From Lacrimispora saccharolytica (GTDB lineage: Bacteria > Bacillota > Clostridia > Lachnospirales > Lachnospiraceae), in NCBI GenBank assembly GCA_016899975.1, contig JACJJN010000022.1:1-57279 (forward strand): 57,279 bases of DNA, read 5' to 3'. A program made the translations under genes and the position numbers. Each line of letters opens with the position of its first letter. Position 1 is the stretch's first letter. The notes beneath the pieces were generated by a model. The model was given only the letters and a program-made list of their open reading frames with translations, did not search any database and was not told where the DNA came from. Of this stretch, positions 33,201-40,440 are shown one piece after another.

Positions 33201-34330
33201 CCTATCTGGACTGGGTGCTTCCGGCTCTGGCAGGAAGCAGGTGCATGATACCGCTGTATGAAAAGTATGAGCTGGGGATTCCGGAAATCTGTCTGAAAAA
33301 GGCGCAGAGCGACAAGGAAAGTGGTTCGGCGGGCAATCCGCAGGAACCTCCGGTGGCGGTTCGCTGTGAGCAGCCGCAGAACATGGTGGAAGAGGAACTG
33401 CTGTATCAGATGAACCTGCAGGTGAAGAAAGAAGAGCTGCTTCATCTGGACCTGGAAAAAGTTTATGATCCGGAGACAGAGAAACTTCTGGAAGAAAACT
33501 TTTCGTTCCGCTACCCCTTTGAGCGGGTGACCGAGCTGCCGGCAAAAATGACGGTCAGCGAGCTGAAACGCGCCGGGGAAGAAGAGGAGGAAGCCGGCGA
33601 GCGGATGTATGAAACGGAAGAGGGCAGGACAAAAATGCAGCCGGCGGAAGTGGATAGAATAGGAATACGACCGGCGGAAGCGGACAGAACGGAAATCTGT
33701 CCGGAGAAGGCGGACGAAAGAGAGATACCACAGGCAGAAGAGGAGCAGGAAGAGGAGTTTGTGCCGATTGTTCCCGCGTTTATGCAGAGGGAAGAGAAGG
33801 TGCTGCAGGGAGCGGCGCGGGGAACTGCTTACCATAAAATTCTGGAATGTCTGGATTTTACGAGAGCGGAATCCGAGGAGCAGGTGCAGGCGCAGATTGA
33901 GACGCTGCAGGAAGAAAACAAAATGAGCCGTGAGGAAGCGGACTCCGTCCGGGTGCGTGACCTGGTATGGTTTGCAAAGGGAATGCTTGGGCAGCGGATG
34001 AAGAAGGCATATCAGAACGGCAGTCTGCACACGGAGCAGCCGTTTGTCATGGCAGTCCCGGCATCTCAGATCCGGGAAGATTATCCGGAGCAGGAGAAAA
34101 TCCTGGTGCAGGGAATTATCGATGCATATTTTGAGGAATCGGACGGACTGGTGATCGTGGATTATAAGACGGACTGGGCGCCGGACAAAAACGGACAGAT
34201 TCTGGTGGAACGTTACAGGAAACAGCTGCTGTACTACAGGGAGGCGCTGGAACGGCTGACGGGGAAACGGGTGAAGAAGATGTATTTGTATTCGTTTGCG
34301 CTGGGGAAGGCGTTGGAGTGCAGGGGATGA
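30275..34330 (+). CDS. addA: AddA, helicase-nuclease subunit A, with two acidic insertions
   Basis: UvrD-like 3'-5' helicase plus nuclease, partner of AddB; 1351 residues, longer than the usual 1200-1250. Walker A is SAAAGSGKTAVLVERI (about 23-38), motif Ia VTFTRAAAGEM, Walker B MIDEYQD (about 398), motif VI region VLYVALTRAKEKL (about 928). The nuclease site IVDYKTDW is near 1293. The extra length is in two Glu/Ala-rich stretches: about 455-508 (nt 31640-31795), and about 1098-1168 (nt 33568-33775), the latter with a repeated unit (PAEVDRIGIR, PAEADRTEIC, PEKADEREI). These lie at domain borders and probably loop out. Confidence 0.96.
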   Translation: MGVKWTREQEQVIRLRGKNLLVSAAAGSGKTAVLVERILSRVMDPQQPIDVDELLIVTFTRAAAGEMRERIGQALQQAIEEDPDNDHLQRQQTLLHHAQINTIHGFCSYVIQNYFQMIDLDPAYRMAEDGEIRLLRSDVVKEVLEEGYTEQTPEFENFIECYAAGKTDEGIEDLILNLFDFASSYPWPEEWLAKCQETYEISMKEELEDSSWMRYLMGEAEKNLESIRNMQEETLAVLSRPGAPVLYEPMLQADLDQTRALQNCRTYGELQKAFASLAFPMLSRKKDPDADETLKETVKAKREETKKLLKGLQEQYFSRTEEEILEDTAVSRGPVKELIRLTLRFTELFAEKKRKKNLLDYSDLEHFALKILLRKEDGRLIRTDAAKELAQQYREIMIDEYQDSNFIQEALLSAVSGEEDGIWNRFMVGDIKQSIYGFRLARPELFLEKYRTYQREDAAETEEVRTADEAKSEGENATKTEARNVADAADATEETETEDKRENRRIRQNCRRIDLHRNFRSREQVLSTANYIFRRVMCEDLGGIVYDDAASLYPGAVFPETPSGLQPENSVPESSAGVDTADQDDYHTEILLLDRKAPELEDDHSRETMIEAECHMVAARIRELVGKEQVLDKKTGTCRPASYRDIVILLRTVSGWAETFQRVLQASGIPAYCTSRTGYFSAREVVTVLNYLQICDNPMQEIPFAAVLRSPMVGCGARELADIKCIGKDKKIYEACAEYAENGEDDTLRGKLRDFLFLLEEMRRKVPYTPIHELLTEILERTGYSGYAAALPGGEQRKANLQMLIEKAVDFESTSYRGLFHFVRYIQQLQKYEVDFGEVNIQGESADTVRIMSIHKSKGLEFPIVFVSGMGKKFNQSDSRAALVLHAGLGIGADVIRPSRREKSASVQKQVLRKALAMENLAEEMRVLYVALTRAKEKLILTGAVDKLEQLVRRCASLAEASVQALPYPALSSASSYLDWVLPALAGSRCMIPLYEKYELGIPEICLKKAQSDKESGSAGNPQEPPVAVRCEQPQNMVEEELLYQMNLQVKKEELLHLDLEKVYDPETEKLLEENFSFRYPFERVTELPAKMTVSELKRAGEEEEEAGERMYETEEGRTKMQPAEVDRIGIRPAEADRTEICPEKADEREIPQAEEEQEEEFVPIVPAFMQREEKVLQGAARGTAYHKILECLDFTRAESEEQVQAQIETLQEENKMSREEADSVRVRDLVWFAKGMLGQRMKKAYQNGSLHTEQPFVMAVPASQIREDYPEQEKILVQGIIDAYFEESDGLVIVDYKTDWAPDKNGQILVERYRKQLLYYREALERLTGKRVKKMYLYSFALGKALECRG

Positions 34331-34375
34331 TGCGAGAAAAAGAATGTTTTGGAAGAAGCAAAAGAGGTGGTGAAA

Positions 34376-34867
34376 GTGAATCATCCGTACAAAAAGCAGT
34401 GTGTGATACGGAAATTGAGAGAGGACGAAACGGAATTACTGCGAGATTTTTTGTATGAGGCAATCTTTGTTCCGGAGGGCACGGAGCCACCGGAACGGAA
34501 TATTATTGAACTGTCGGAATTGAGTGTTTATACAGAGCATTTTGGTGAGTATGCAGACGACCACTGCCTGATAGCGGATGTGGAAGGACGGGCAGTTGGC
34601 GCAGTCTGGGTAAGGATTATGAATGATTATGGACATGTAGATGACGAGACCCCTTCGCTGGCAATTTCTCTGTACCCCGAATATCGGGGGCGGGGAATTG
34701 GCACACAGCTACTGAACAATATGCTTGATCTACTGAAAAAACAGGGGTATCGGAAGGTGTCGCTTTCCGTTCAAAAAGCCAATTATGCGGTGAATCTGTA
34801 TTTGGCTGCGGGATTCCGGATCAGGAAAGAAAGCGATGAAGAGTATCTTATGGTGTGTAGGCTATAA
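34376..34867 (+). CDS. GNAT-family N-acetyltransferase
   Basis: Acetyl-CoA-dependent acetyltransferase of about 163 residues. Motif A, SLYPEYRGRGIGTQLLNNML, contains the Arg-x-x-Gly-x-Gly acetyl-CoA loop; motif B is VSLSVQKANYAVNLYLAAGF, with the typical Asn and Tyr. The start is not certain. GTG at 34376 has GAGGTGG 7 nt upstream and is preferred over TTG at 34349. The gene follows addA after 45 nt, but its function is not linked to recombination in any known way. Substrate unknown. Confidence 0.88.
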   Translation: MNHPYKKQCVIRKLREDETELLRDFLYEAIFVPEGTEPPERNIIELSELSVYTEHFGEYADDHCLIADVEGRAVGAVWVRIMNDYGHVDDETPSLAISLYPEYRGRGIGTQLLNNMLDLLKKQGYRKVSLSVQKANYAVNLYLAAGFRIRKESDEEYLMVCRL

Positions 34868-34933
34868 GTCGTGAATAAAAAACAGTGCAGAGATATTTGG
34901 CAGGGCTGTATGATGTACTGGGGGAGGAAAACA

Positions 34934-35254
34934 ATGATGCAGGATCAGGGATTTACAGAAAAAGACTGGAAACTTTTCAGAAAGAAGATTGTTGTTTGGC
35001 AGGAAGCGTATATGGAAAGACTGAACAAAGAATATGTGGAGCTGCTGAGTGGAGAGGAAAATCCATCCACAAAGTTCTGGAGATTGGAAAAACGCATCTG
35101 GGAAGATCAGAAAAAAGCAGGGGTTCAGGTGCAAATGAGCCGATCAAAAATGATCCATAATATCATCTGTCTGCTTGAGGAAGGAGCCATCAGCCTGGAA
35201 GGATTCAGCGAGGAACTGAGGGAAAGGGTAAAATTTGCGGGAGGCAGAAAGTAG
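34934..35254 (+). CDS. Conserved small Firmicutes protein, unknown function
   Basis: A helical, charged protein of 106 residues: FTEKDWKLFRKKI, then WQEAYMERLNKEYVELLSG and a C-terminal HNIICLLEEGAISLEGFSEE. The family is common in Clostridia, sometimes mislabelled as a multidrug transporter, although no membrane helix is present. ATG 34934 has GGGGAGG 7 nt upstream; the frame could extend to GTG 34871, but that start lacks a ribosome-binding site. The stop overlaps the next gene's GTG, so the two are translated together. Confidence 0.7.
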   Translation: MMQDQGFTEKDWKLFRKKIVVWQEAYMERLNKEYVELLSGEENPSTKFWRLEKRIWEDQKKAGVQVQMSRSKMIHNIICLLEEGAISLEGFSEELRERVKFAGGRK

Positions 35255-35616
35255 TGAAACTGAAAAATATATTGATTGTGGTAAAAGATATTGAGAAATC
35301 CAAACAGTTTTATCATGATCTGTTTGGACTGGAAGTAATACGTGATTTTGACGGGAATGTGATCCTGACGGAAGGACTTGTGCTCCAGGAAGAGGGGATC
35401 TGGAAACAATTTCTTGGAAAAGAGATCGTTCCGGAAAGTAATTCCTGTGAGCTGTATTTTGAGGAAAGAGATATCGAGAGATTTGCTCAAAAGCTTGAAA
35501 ATCTGTACCCGTCTACGAAGTATGTCAATCGTCTGATGACACACAGTTGGGGTCAGAAGGTTCTTCGTTTTTATGACCCGGACGGGAACCTGATTGAAGT
35601 AGGGAGTCCAATATAA
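35254..35616 (+). CDS. VOC (glyoxalase/bleomycin-resistance fold) protein
   Basis: A 120-residue protein of the vicinal-oxygen-chelate superfamily: beta-alpha-beta-beta-beta modules start KNILIVVKDIEKSKQFYHDL and close with FYDPDGNLIEVG. Candidate metal ligands are Glu in the second module and the Glu near the C-terminus, but the usual N-terminal His is replaced, so it may bind rather than turn over its ligand. GTG start overlapping the previous stop (TAGTG), with GGGAGG upstream. Translationally coupled to the small helical protein before it. Function unassigned. Confidence 0.85.
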   Translation: MKLKNILIVVKDIEKSKQFYHDLFGLEVIRDFDGNVILTEGLVLQEEGIWKQFLGKEIVPESNSCELYFEERDIERFAQKLENLYPSTKYVNRLMTHSWGQKVLRFYDPDGNLIEVGSPI

Positions 35617-35651
35617 GAAGAACGGAAAAAGTACCTACACTTTTGTTTGGA

Positions 35652-36256
35652 TTAAATCCATTTGCTATTGGTGACAGACCAATGCTTGGTAAATATTTTG
35701 CCGTCCACTGCTGCCGCAAATGGCTGTTCAAGGAAGCTTTTTATTGTTTTCAACACGGTACTGTAATCATCCGTTTTGGTGTTGATTTTTCGGACAAAAG
35801 CATTCCATTTCTTCTGCATTGCCGCATCACTGCCTCGGTAAGTATCTCACCATCAAAATCAAATTTGTTGGCGATATAATAAATATCGTAGTAGTCTTTC
35901 ATTCGGCTGGAGAATTCCATCAGGCTCAGGATGGCATCGAGCTTTTCCGAAACGGTGGTCTCGATAGAATAGGTATTTACGGTTGGGGATTTAAAATCAG
36001 GTAACTGTGTTGGTATTTTCCGTTTTTCCTGTTTCGGCACAATAACATCTCCCACGCCGAAATCGATACTGAACGACGTTCGTGTATTTTTAATATGAGC
36101 AACTAAGGATGCACCGATCCCCGCATATTTAGATTTTTCCAAACGGCGGAGAAATTCTTCCTGACAAAAGAGCTGTAGGCAGAGCTGATAGCTTCTGCCG
36201 CTTTCGGCAGCCTTATTTTTAAGCCGTGCAAGCACGGAAGCAGCGATATCAGCCAT
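35652..36256 (-). pseudogene. AbiEii nucleotidyltransferase toxin, degraded by two deletions
   Basis: From the ATG at 36256 (minus) the sequence follows AbiEii-family toxins: MADIAASVLARLKNKAAESG through RRLEKSKYA. It then jumps to IKNTRTSFSIDFGVGDVI, omitting about 70-80 residues that hold the catalytic GG-x-x-L and Asp-x-Asp motifs. It continues normally through SVSEKLDAI-type sequence (YSIETTVSEKLDAILSLMEF) to ILTEA. There a second deletion shifts the frame. The true C-terminus persists in the other frame as AMQKKWNAFVRKINTKTDD and EQPFAAAVDGKIFTKHW, ending at 35652. No active toxin can be made. The antitoxin-like gene before it is intact. Confidence 0.85.
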
Positions 36257-36854
36257 TGAGAAGCACCTCCATTACATTTAACAATTTTTTATCAACCCGC
36301 ATTTCTTTTGCATACCTTGAAAGGTTGCTCAGGTTTTTCTTTTCATCGGCAGCATAGGCATTGAGAGCCTTGTTAAAAATTTCATTGTCCAGTTTTGTAC
36401 GGTATTTAAAACAGTCGCAAATGGTGCGCTCACGATCATAGACAGCAAGCTCTACCCCGTTAAAGGTTTCAATTGTTTTTCCAATTTCAAATTGGTCAGG
36501 CTGTACAAAATATACTTTTATCGCAAGAACATCCATCTTTAGTTTGGTTCGTGAAAATGTGCGGGGAACAGCGATTGACCATTGCCTTGGCGCGAAATCG
36601 CTATATCCGTAATAAAATAGCGCTGACTCAACACAAACAATGCTTTCAGGAAGGAGAGCTGCGAGCAGTTGCTCTTCTTTTATATCTTCTTGTTCAGCGA
36701 GTTGGTAATAGCCATGTCTGACACGCTCAATATACCCTTTTTTACATAGACTGGCCACATCGTAATTAGAAAGTCCCTCAGAGACGAAATCAGCGGTTTT
36801 GGCAATGCCGCCAGCCCTCTTTATAATTTTTTTTACGTCTTCAATTTTGCTCAT
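36249..36854 (-). CDS. abiEi: AbiEi-type antitoxin / transcriptional repressor
   Basis: Antitoxin partner of the type IV AbiE system, about 201 residues from the ATG at 36854 (MSKIEDVKKIIKRAGGIAKT). An N-terminal winged helix (GLSNYDVASLCKKGYIERVRHGYY-like region, about 20-50) is the DNA-binding part. The C-terminal AbiEi domain contains the typical ALFYYGYSDF and DRERTICDCF stretches. The gene overlaps the toxin start by 8 nt, the usual arrangement. AbiEi neutralises the toxin and represses the operon through inverted repeats in the promoter. With the toxin gutted it is a solitary antitoxin. The region is AT-richer than its surroundings, suggesting transfer. Confidence 0.88.
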   Translation of the reverse strand: MSKIEDVKKIIKRAGGIAKTADFVSEGLSNYDVASLCKKGYIERVRHGYYQLAEQEDIKEEQLLAALLPESIVCVESALFYYGYSDFAPRQWSIAVPRTFSRTKLKMDVLAIKVYFVQPDQFEIGKTIETFNGVELAVYDRERTICDCFKYRTKLDNEIFNKALNAYAADEKKNLSNLSRYAKEMRVDKKLLNVMEVLLNG

Positions 36855-36902
36855 CTGTTCACAAACCTCAAAATACAAAATATCGAAAATATGTTCGAGA
36901 AT

Positions 36903-36931
36903 ATTGTACCACAGGAGCGTTAAGATATCAA
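36903..36931 (-). promoter_or_regulatory. Promoter of the abiE operon
   Basis: Minus strand TTGATA (36931-36926), a 17-nt spacer and TACAAT (36908-36903). Just downstream AATATTCTCGAA and TTTTCGATATT form an imperfect inverted repeat that could be the AbiEi operator. Confidence 0.75.
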
Positions 36932-36984
36932 GAAATTTTTAAAACACAATTTTAAAATTCTGTGTAATAAAAATTGCAGTCTTA

Positions 36985-37013
36985 TTGTCAAATGGGATAA
37001 AATCGGATACAAT
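36985..37013 (+). promoter_or_regulatory. Promoter of the DUF3795-like gene
   Basis: TTGTCA (36985-36990), a 17-nt spacer and TACAAT (37008-37013), both five of six to consensus, about 80 nt before the start codon and divergent from the abiE promoter. Confidence 0.75.
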
Positions 37014-37091
37014 ACATGAAAATGAAATAATGATGACACAGAGTGGATGAAATATGCTCAAGTATAAGAAGCAGAAAGGAAGGAAAACGAT

Positions 37092-37535
37092 ATGAAAGCA
37101 ATTTGCGGAGCAGAATGCTGCAGCCAGTGCGGCAGAAGGGAAGAATGCGGAGGGTGCCAGAAAACAGACGGCCATCCGTTCGGAGGAAGCTGCATAGCGG
37201 CGGAATACATAAAGAGAGAAGGAACCGATGCGTTTCTGGAACTCAAAAAGAATCTTGTCCGGGAATTTAATGCGCTCGGAATCCCCGGGCTGCATGTGGA
37301 AGACTTGAACCTGCTGATCGGTTCTTTTGTCAATCTGGAATACCCGCTTTCCAACGGGCAGACAGTAAAGCTGCTGGAAGACAACAAGGTGTATCTGGGA
37401 AATCAGATTGAGATTCCGGGAAGTGAGAGGTGCTATGGAATCGTCGCAGACGACAGGTACCTTCTCGTGTGCGATTATAAGTGCGCTGGAACAGAGCCGC
37501 GGATTGTCTGCTACAAGAAAAGACAGAAAGATTGA
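37092..37535 (+). CDS. DUF3795-like cysteine-rich protein
   Basis: A 147-residue soluble protein. The N-terminus carries a Cys cluster, CGAECCSQCGRREECGGC, with a later Cys in GGSCIAAEYIK, as in DUF3795 proteins presumed to bind zinc or an Fe-S cluster. The C-terminal two thirds (LNALGIPGLHVEDLNLLIGS-type, then YLGNQIEIPGSERCYGIVAD) is more specific to Clostridia. The ATG follows GGAAGG with correct spacing. It has its own promoter and terminator, so it is monocistronic. Function unknown. Confidence 0.8.
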   Translation: MKAICGAECCSQCGRREECGGCQKTDGHPFGGSCIAAEYIKREGTDAFLELKKNLVREFNALGIPGLHVEDLNLLIGSFVNLEYPLSNGQTVKLLEDNKVYLGNQIEIPGSERCYGIVADDRYLLVCDYKCAGTEPRIVCYKKRQKD

Positions 37536-37569
37536 GAAAATATTTTTACGCTGCAGATGTAGAAAAAGG

Positions 37570-37623
37570 CATCGGCTCAGTCACGTATGGAAGATGAAAA
37601 ACGTGATTGAGCCGGTGTTTTTT
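37570..37623 (+). terminator. Terminator of the DUF3795-like gene
   Basis: A 17-bp stem with two G-U or mismatched pairs (CATCGGCTCAGTCACGT at 37570-37586 with 37601-37617) has a 14-nt loop and is followed by six T. Confidence 0.9.
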
Positions 37624-37781
37624 ATTTGCAGACATCCTCTGAGATGTCACAGGAATAAAGTTGCAAAGTAGAGTCCAAAGATTGCAGGAAGAAATTTTCA
37701 ACCACCCGCTGTCGTGTAGGAGATACCTATGTGTCAATTTCCAAGAAAGAAGAAGCGGTAGGAAAAGAAACATCGTATATA

Positions 37782-37816
37782 TTGACATGTATAATACTAT
37801 ATGATATATAATATTA
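37782..37816 (+). promoter_or_regulatory. Promoter/operator of the PadR-DUF1700 operon
   Basis: A perfect TTGACA (37782-37787), a 17-nt spacer and TATATA (37805-37810). The spacer and -10 are an imperfect AT-rich palindrome (AATACTATATGATATATAATATT), the kind of site PadR proteins bind to repress themselves. The upstream gap 37624-37781 shows only a GACATC/GATGTC hairpin and nothing coding. Confidence 0.7.
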
Positions 37817-37901
37817 TATAAAAAGAAACAAGCTTTCGGAATCTCATGAACAAGAAGCGGAAGACAGATGATACATTTCGGCAGACGAAAGGAGGAATTG
37901 C

Positions 37902-38225
37902 ATGGTATTCAACACGGGAGCCGCTCTTCTGGACGCGGTAGTTCTTGCGGTTGTGGGAAAGGAAGACGATGGAACCTACGGATACAAGATTACCCAGGAT
38001 GTCCGGAAGGTACTCGACATTTCCGAATCCACCATGTATCCGGTGCTGCGGCGTCTGCAGAAAGATGGATGTCTGAGCACATACGACAAGGAATTCGGCG
38101 GACGGAACCGGCGGTATTACAAGATTACAGAACAGGGACAGGCACAGCTTCGCCTGTATAGGATTGAATGGAAAAATTATGCAGCAAAAATCAATAGACT
38201 GTTTGACGAGGAGGAAGGGATATGA
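37902..38225 (+). CDS. PadR-family repressor partnered with a DUF1700 protein
   Basis: Winged-helix regulator of 107 residues: GYKITQDVRKVLDISESTMY (recognition helix, about 27-46), PVLRRLQKDGCLSTY and wing RNRRYYKITEQGQAQL. This is the PadR group that sits in a two-gene operon with HAAS/DUF1700 membrane proteins and controls responses to cell-envelope stress or antimicrobials. AAAGGAGG lies upstream of the ATG. Its last codons overlap the next gene (ATGA), so the products are made in concert. It would bind the AT-rich palindrome over its own promoter. Confidence 0.93.
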   Translation: MVFNTGAALLDAVVLAVVGKEDDGTYGYKITQDVRKVLDISESTMYPVLRRLQKDGCLSTYDKEFGGRNRRYYKITEQGQAQLRLYRIEWKNYAAKINRLFDEEEGI

Positions 38226-39535
38226 GTAAACAGGAATTTTTATACCGGCTGGAAACATTGCTCATGGATCTGCCGAAGGATGAGAGGGACGATGCCCTGG
38301 ACTATTATGAGCAGTACTTTGAAGCGGCAGGCCCGGAGCGGGAGCAGGAAGTTATCCGGGAACTGGGAAGCCCGGAGAAGGTTTCCCGCATGATCCACTC
38401 CGAAGGCGGTCAGGAAGAATTCTGGAAAAAATCTTTTGAGCAGCCAATGACACCGCCCCAAAAAAAGAACCATGCGCCACTGTGGATTGCCCTTGGAGTG
38501 ATTGGAGCAGTGTTTGTGCTGCTTCTTGTTATAGGAATTGTTAATTTTACGTCGCTGCGGACAGAAACCGTTGTCAGGTATTCCCAGGAAAATACAGAGG
38601 GACACGAACAGGGAGGCTTGACAGGAGCGATCAGTGGTTTTGTGGGCGGCATTATGGACGGTGTGATGGATGAAGTGGAAAACAGCCTGGAAGACGGCCT
38701 GTCCCAAGGACTGGATGGTATTACAAGTGACAAACTGTTTCAGGAGATCGAGCAGGAACTGGAAAGTGCTTCGGTGGTGGAAGAAACCTGGGATGGAATG
38801 CAGGATGACTATGCGCAGGGGCAGATTGCTACTCAGCAGGAAGGCAGCATAACCCTGAAGGCTTATACACCTGTGGCGTGGAAAGGTGTTCAGCGGATTC
38901 GTGTAAATCTTTCGGCAGCGGCAGTTTTGTTCTGTCAGGTATCCGGGGAAACTCTGCAGGTGGAATCCAGCGAGAATGACAGAATCCAGGCAACGTTTGA
39001 CAACGAGACAATAACACTGGAGAATCTCAGCGAAGCGGACAGAACAGAGGACGACAAGGTGGTTATTTTTCTGCCGGAGGGTCTTGAACTGGACAGTCTG
39101 GAAATTTCTTCTGAAAGCGGCTACTTCGAGACGGGAAATCTGCAGGTGAAAGAGATGAACGTACAGCTTCCCGATGGTGCGTGGAAAAACAGCGGAACCA
39201 TTCATGCAGGGACCATTTCTTTTGATATGGGCGACGGTTATCTGGAAACGGGAGATATGACGGCATCGAAATCCGTTACCCTTGCATTGAGAGATGGAGT
39301 GATTAACGCAGAAAGGCTGGAGAGCCCGGAAATCTCAATGGAATGCCGGGACGGGGTGATCCGGGGGACTCTGGCAGGGACTCAGGAAGATTACCGATGG
39401 AAGGCATCCGTCGGCGACGGGATGCTGCAGATTGGAGATCAGAACAGCTGGGAATCTCTGGAAGGAGGCCAAGGGGAAAAAGAACTGAAGATTTCAGTCA
39501 ATGACGGAGCGGCAAGGATATCGTTTGAGGAGTAG
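38222..39535 (+). CDS. DUF1700/HAAS-domain membrane protein with C-terminal DUF4097 beta-helix
   Basis: A 437-residue protein. The N-terminal HAAS/DUF1700 domain (1-80) starts MSKQEFLYRLETLLMDLP and continues DERDDALDYYEQYFEAAGPE. One transmembrane helix (LWIALGVIGAVFVLLLVIGI, about 88-110) follows. A helical linker leads to an extracellular DUF4097 beta-strand repeat region (about 205-437) with repeating short strands such as LEDNLQ-like ENLSEADRTEDDKVVIFLPE and GTISFDMGDGYLETGDM. The HAAS domain is thought to interact with PadR and the outer part to sense envelope state. Coupled to the PadR gene by a 4-nt overlap. Confidence 0.88.
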   Translation: MSKQEFLYRLETLLMDLPKDERDDALDYYEQYFEAAGPEREQEVIRELGSPEKVSRMIHSEGGQEEFWKKSFEQPMTPPQKKNHAPLWIALGVIGAVFVLLLVIGIVNFTSLRTETVVRYSQENTEGHEQGGLTGAISGFVGGIMDGVMDEVENSLEDGLSQGLDGITSDKLFQEIEQELESASVVEETWDGMQDDYAQGQIATQQEGSITLKAYTPVAWKGVQRIRVNLSAAAVLFCQVSGETLQVESSENDRIQATFDNETITLENLSEADRTEDDKVVIFLPEGLELDSLEISSESGYFETGNLQVKEMNVQLPDGAWKNSGTIHAGTISFDMGDGYLETGDMTASKSVTLALRDGVINAERLESPEISMECRDGVIRGTLAGTQEDYRWKASVGDGMLQIGDQNSWESLEGGQGEKELKISVNDGAARISFEE

Positions 39536-39549
39536 GAGGTAAGGAAGAA

Positions 39550-40353
39550 CTGAAGATTTTGATCTTGGGAGGAAGCGGCGGTCTCAGCGGGACACTGGCA
39601 AGGATGGCGCTGAAGCAGGGAAATGAAGTCTGGACGGTTACCAGGGGAAAACGTTCCCTTCCGGAGGGAGTACATCCCATCACGGTCGACAGAAACGAGG
39701 AAGAAGCATTTGCGAAGGCGCTCAATGACTGTCAGATGAGATGGGATTCGGTTTACGATCCGGACCACAAGAAGGTTCCGCAGGATGAAAATGGAGAGGC
39801 TTATGTCCATGATTCTTCTTACGCGGGCTTGAAACGGCAGATGGAAGAGGTATTTCTTGCGGCGCAGGACAGCCGTCTGAACTGGACACTGTTTCGGCCG
39901 GGACATATTTACGGCCCCGGATTTCTCATCGGCTGTTATCCGGAGCACAGCCGCCAGAAAAATCTTCTGGAGCATATCTGTGCGGACCGTCCGCTGCGTC
40001 TGGTGGGCGGAGGCAGGTATTTGACTCAGCCCACTTTTGCGGAAGATCTTGCGGAAAGTATGCTGGACTGTGTGGACAAGGAAAAAACGTTCCATGAGAT
40101 TTTCTGTATCGGCGGACCGAAAGCGGTGAAGAATCGTGTCTACTATGAGTTGATCGGAAAGATCACCGGTCATCCTGTGACGATCGAGGAAATCCCGTTG
40201 GAAGGATACGCACAGGCTCATCCGGAGTTTTCCGGACATCTGTGTGAGAGAAGCTACACATTGGAAAAGCTGAAAAATGCCGGAGTGAAGCTGCCATCTA
40301 CGCCATTGGAGGAAGGTCTGCGCCGACATATTGAATGGCTGGAACATGAATAA
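39550..40353 (+). CDS. NAD-dependent epimerase/dehydratase, probably damaged (CTG start, internal deletion)
   Basis: Short-chain-dehydrogenase-like protein, about 267 codons. The dinucleotide loop ILILGGSGGLSGT is at the N-terminus; the substrate region FRPGHIYGPGF and TQPTFAEDLAESML follow. The codon in start position, 9 nt after AGGAGG, is CTG (39550), where ATG is expected (reading LKILILGG); TTG 39559 would cut into the nucleotide-binding strand. Between QMRWDS and VYDPDHKK the segment normally carrying the catalytic-strand region (about 30 residues, including FISTD-type sequence) is absent in frame. Both features suggest decay, although the frame is open. Family members act on nucleotide sugars. 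Confidence 0.7.
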   Translation: MKILILGGSGGLSGTLARMALKQGNEVWTVTRGKRSLPEGVHPITVDRNEEEAFAKALNDCQMRWDSVYDPDHKKVPQDENGEAYVHDSSYAGLKRQMEEVFLAAQDSRLNWTLFRPGHIYGPGFLIGCYPEHSRQKNLLEHICADRPLRLVGGGRYLTQPTFAEDLAESMLDCVDKEKTFHEIFCIGGPKAVKNRVYYELIGKITGHPVTIEEIPLEGYAQAHPEFSGHLCERSYTLEKLKNAGVKLPSTPLEEGLRRHIEWLEHE

Positions 40354-40366
40354 AACAGAAAAAACA

Positions 40367-40436
40367 GGCCACACTCTCAGATAGAAAGGGTAACGGTTCA
40401 CAGGCGGTGAACTGTTACGGGAAAGGAGTGTGGTTT
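40367..40436 (+). terminator. Terminator-like stem with a REP-like palindrome in its loop
   Basis: CCACACTC (40369-40376) pairs with GAGTGTGG (40426-40433), followed by TTTTT. The loop holds GTAACGGTTCAC-AGGCG-GTGAACTGTTAC, a family member of the dispersed palindrome (40390-40417). The following spore gene begins only 5 nt after the T run, so this stem also covers its ribosome-binding region. Confidence 0.65.
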
Positions 40437-40440
40437 TTCT

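Noticed and set aside
32939-34384. A 481-codon minus-strand frame opposite addA
   Set aside because: Antisense to motif-bearing AddA sequence, with His/Phe/Leu-rich shadow composition and no domain.
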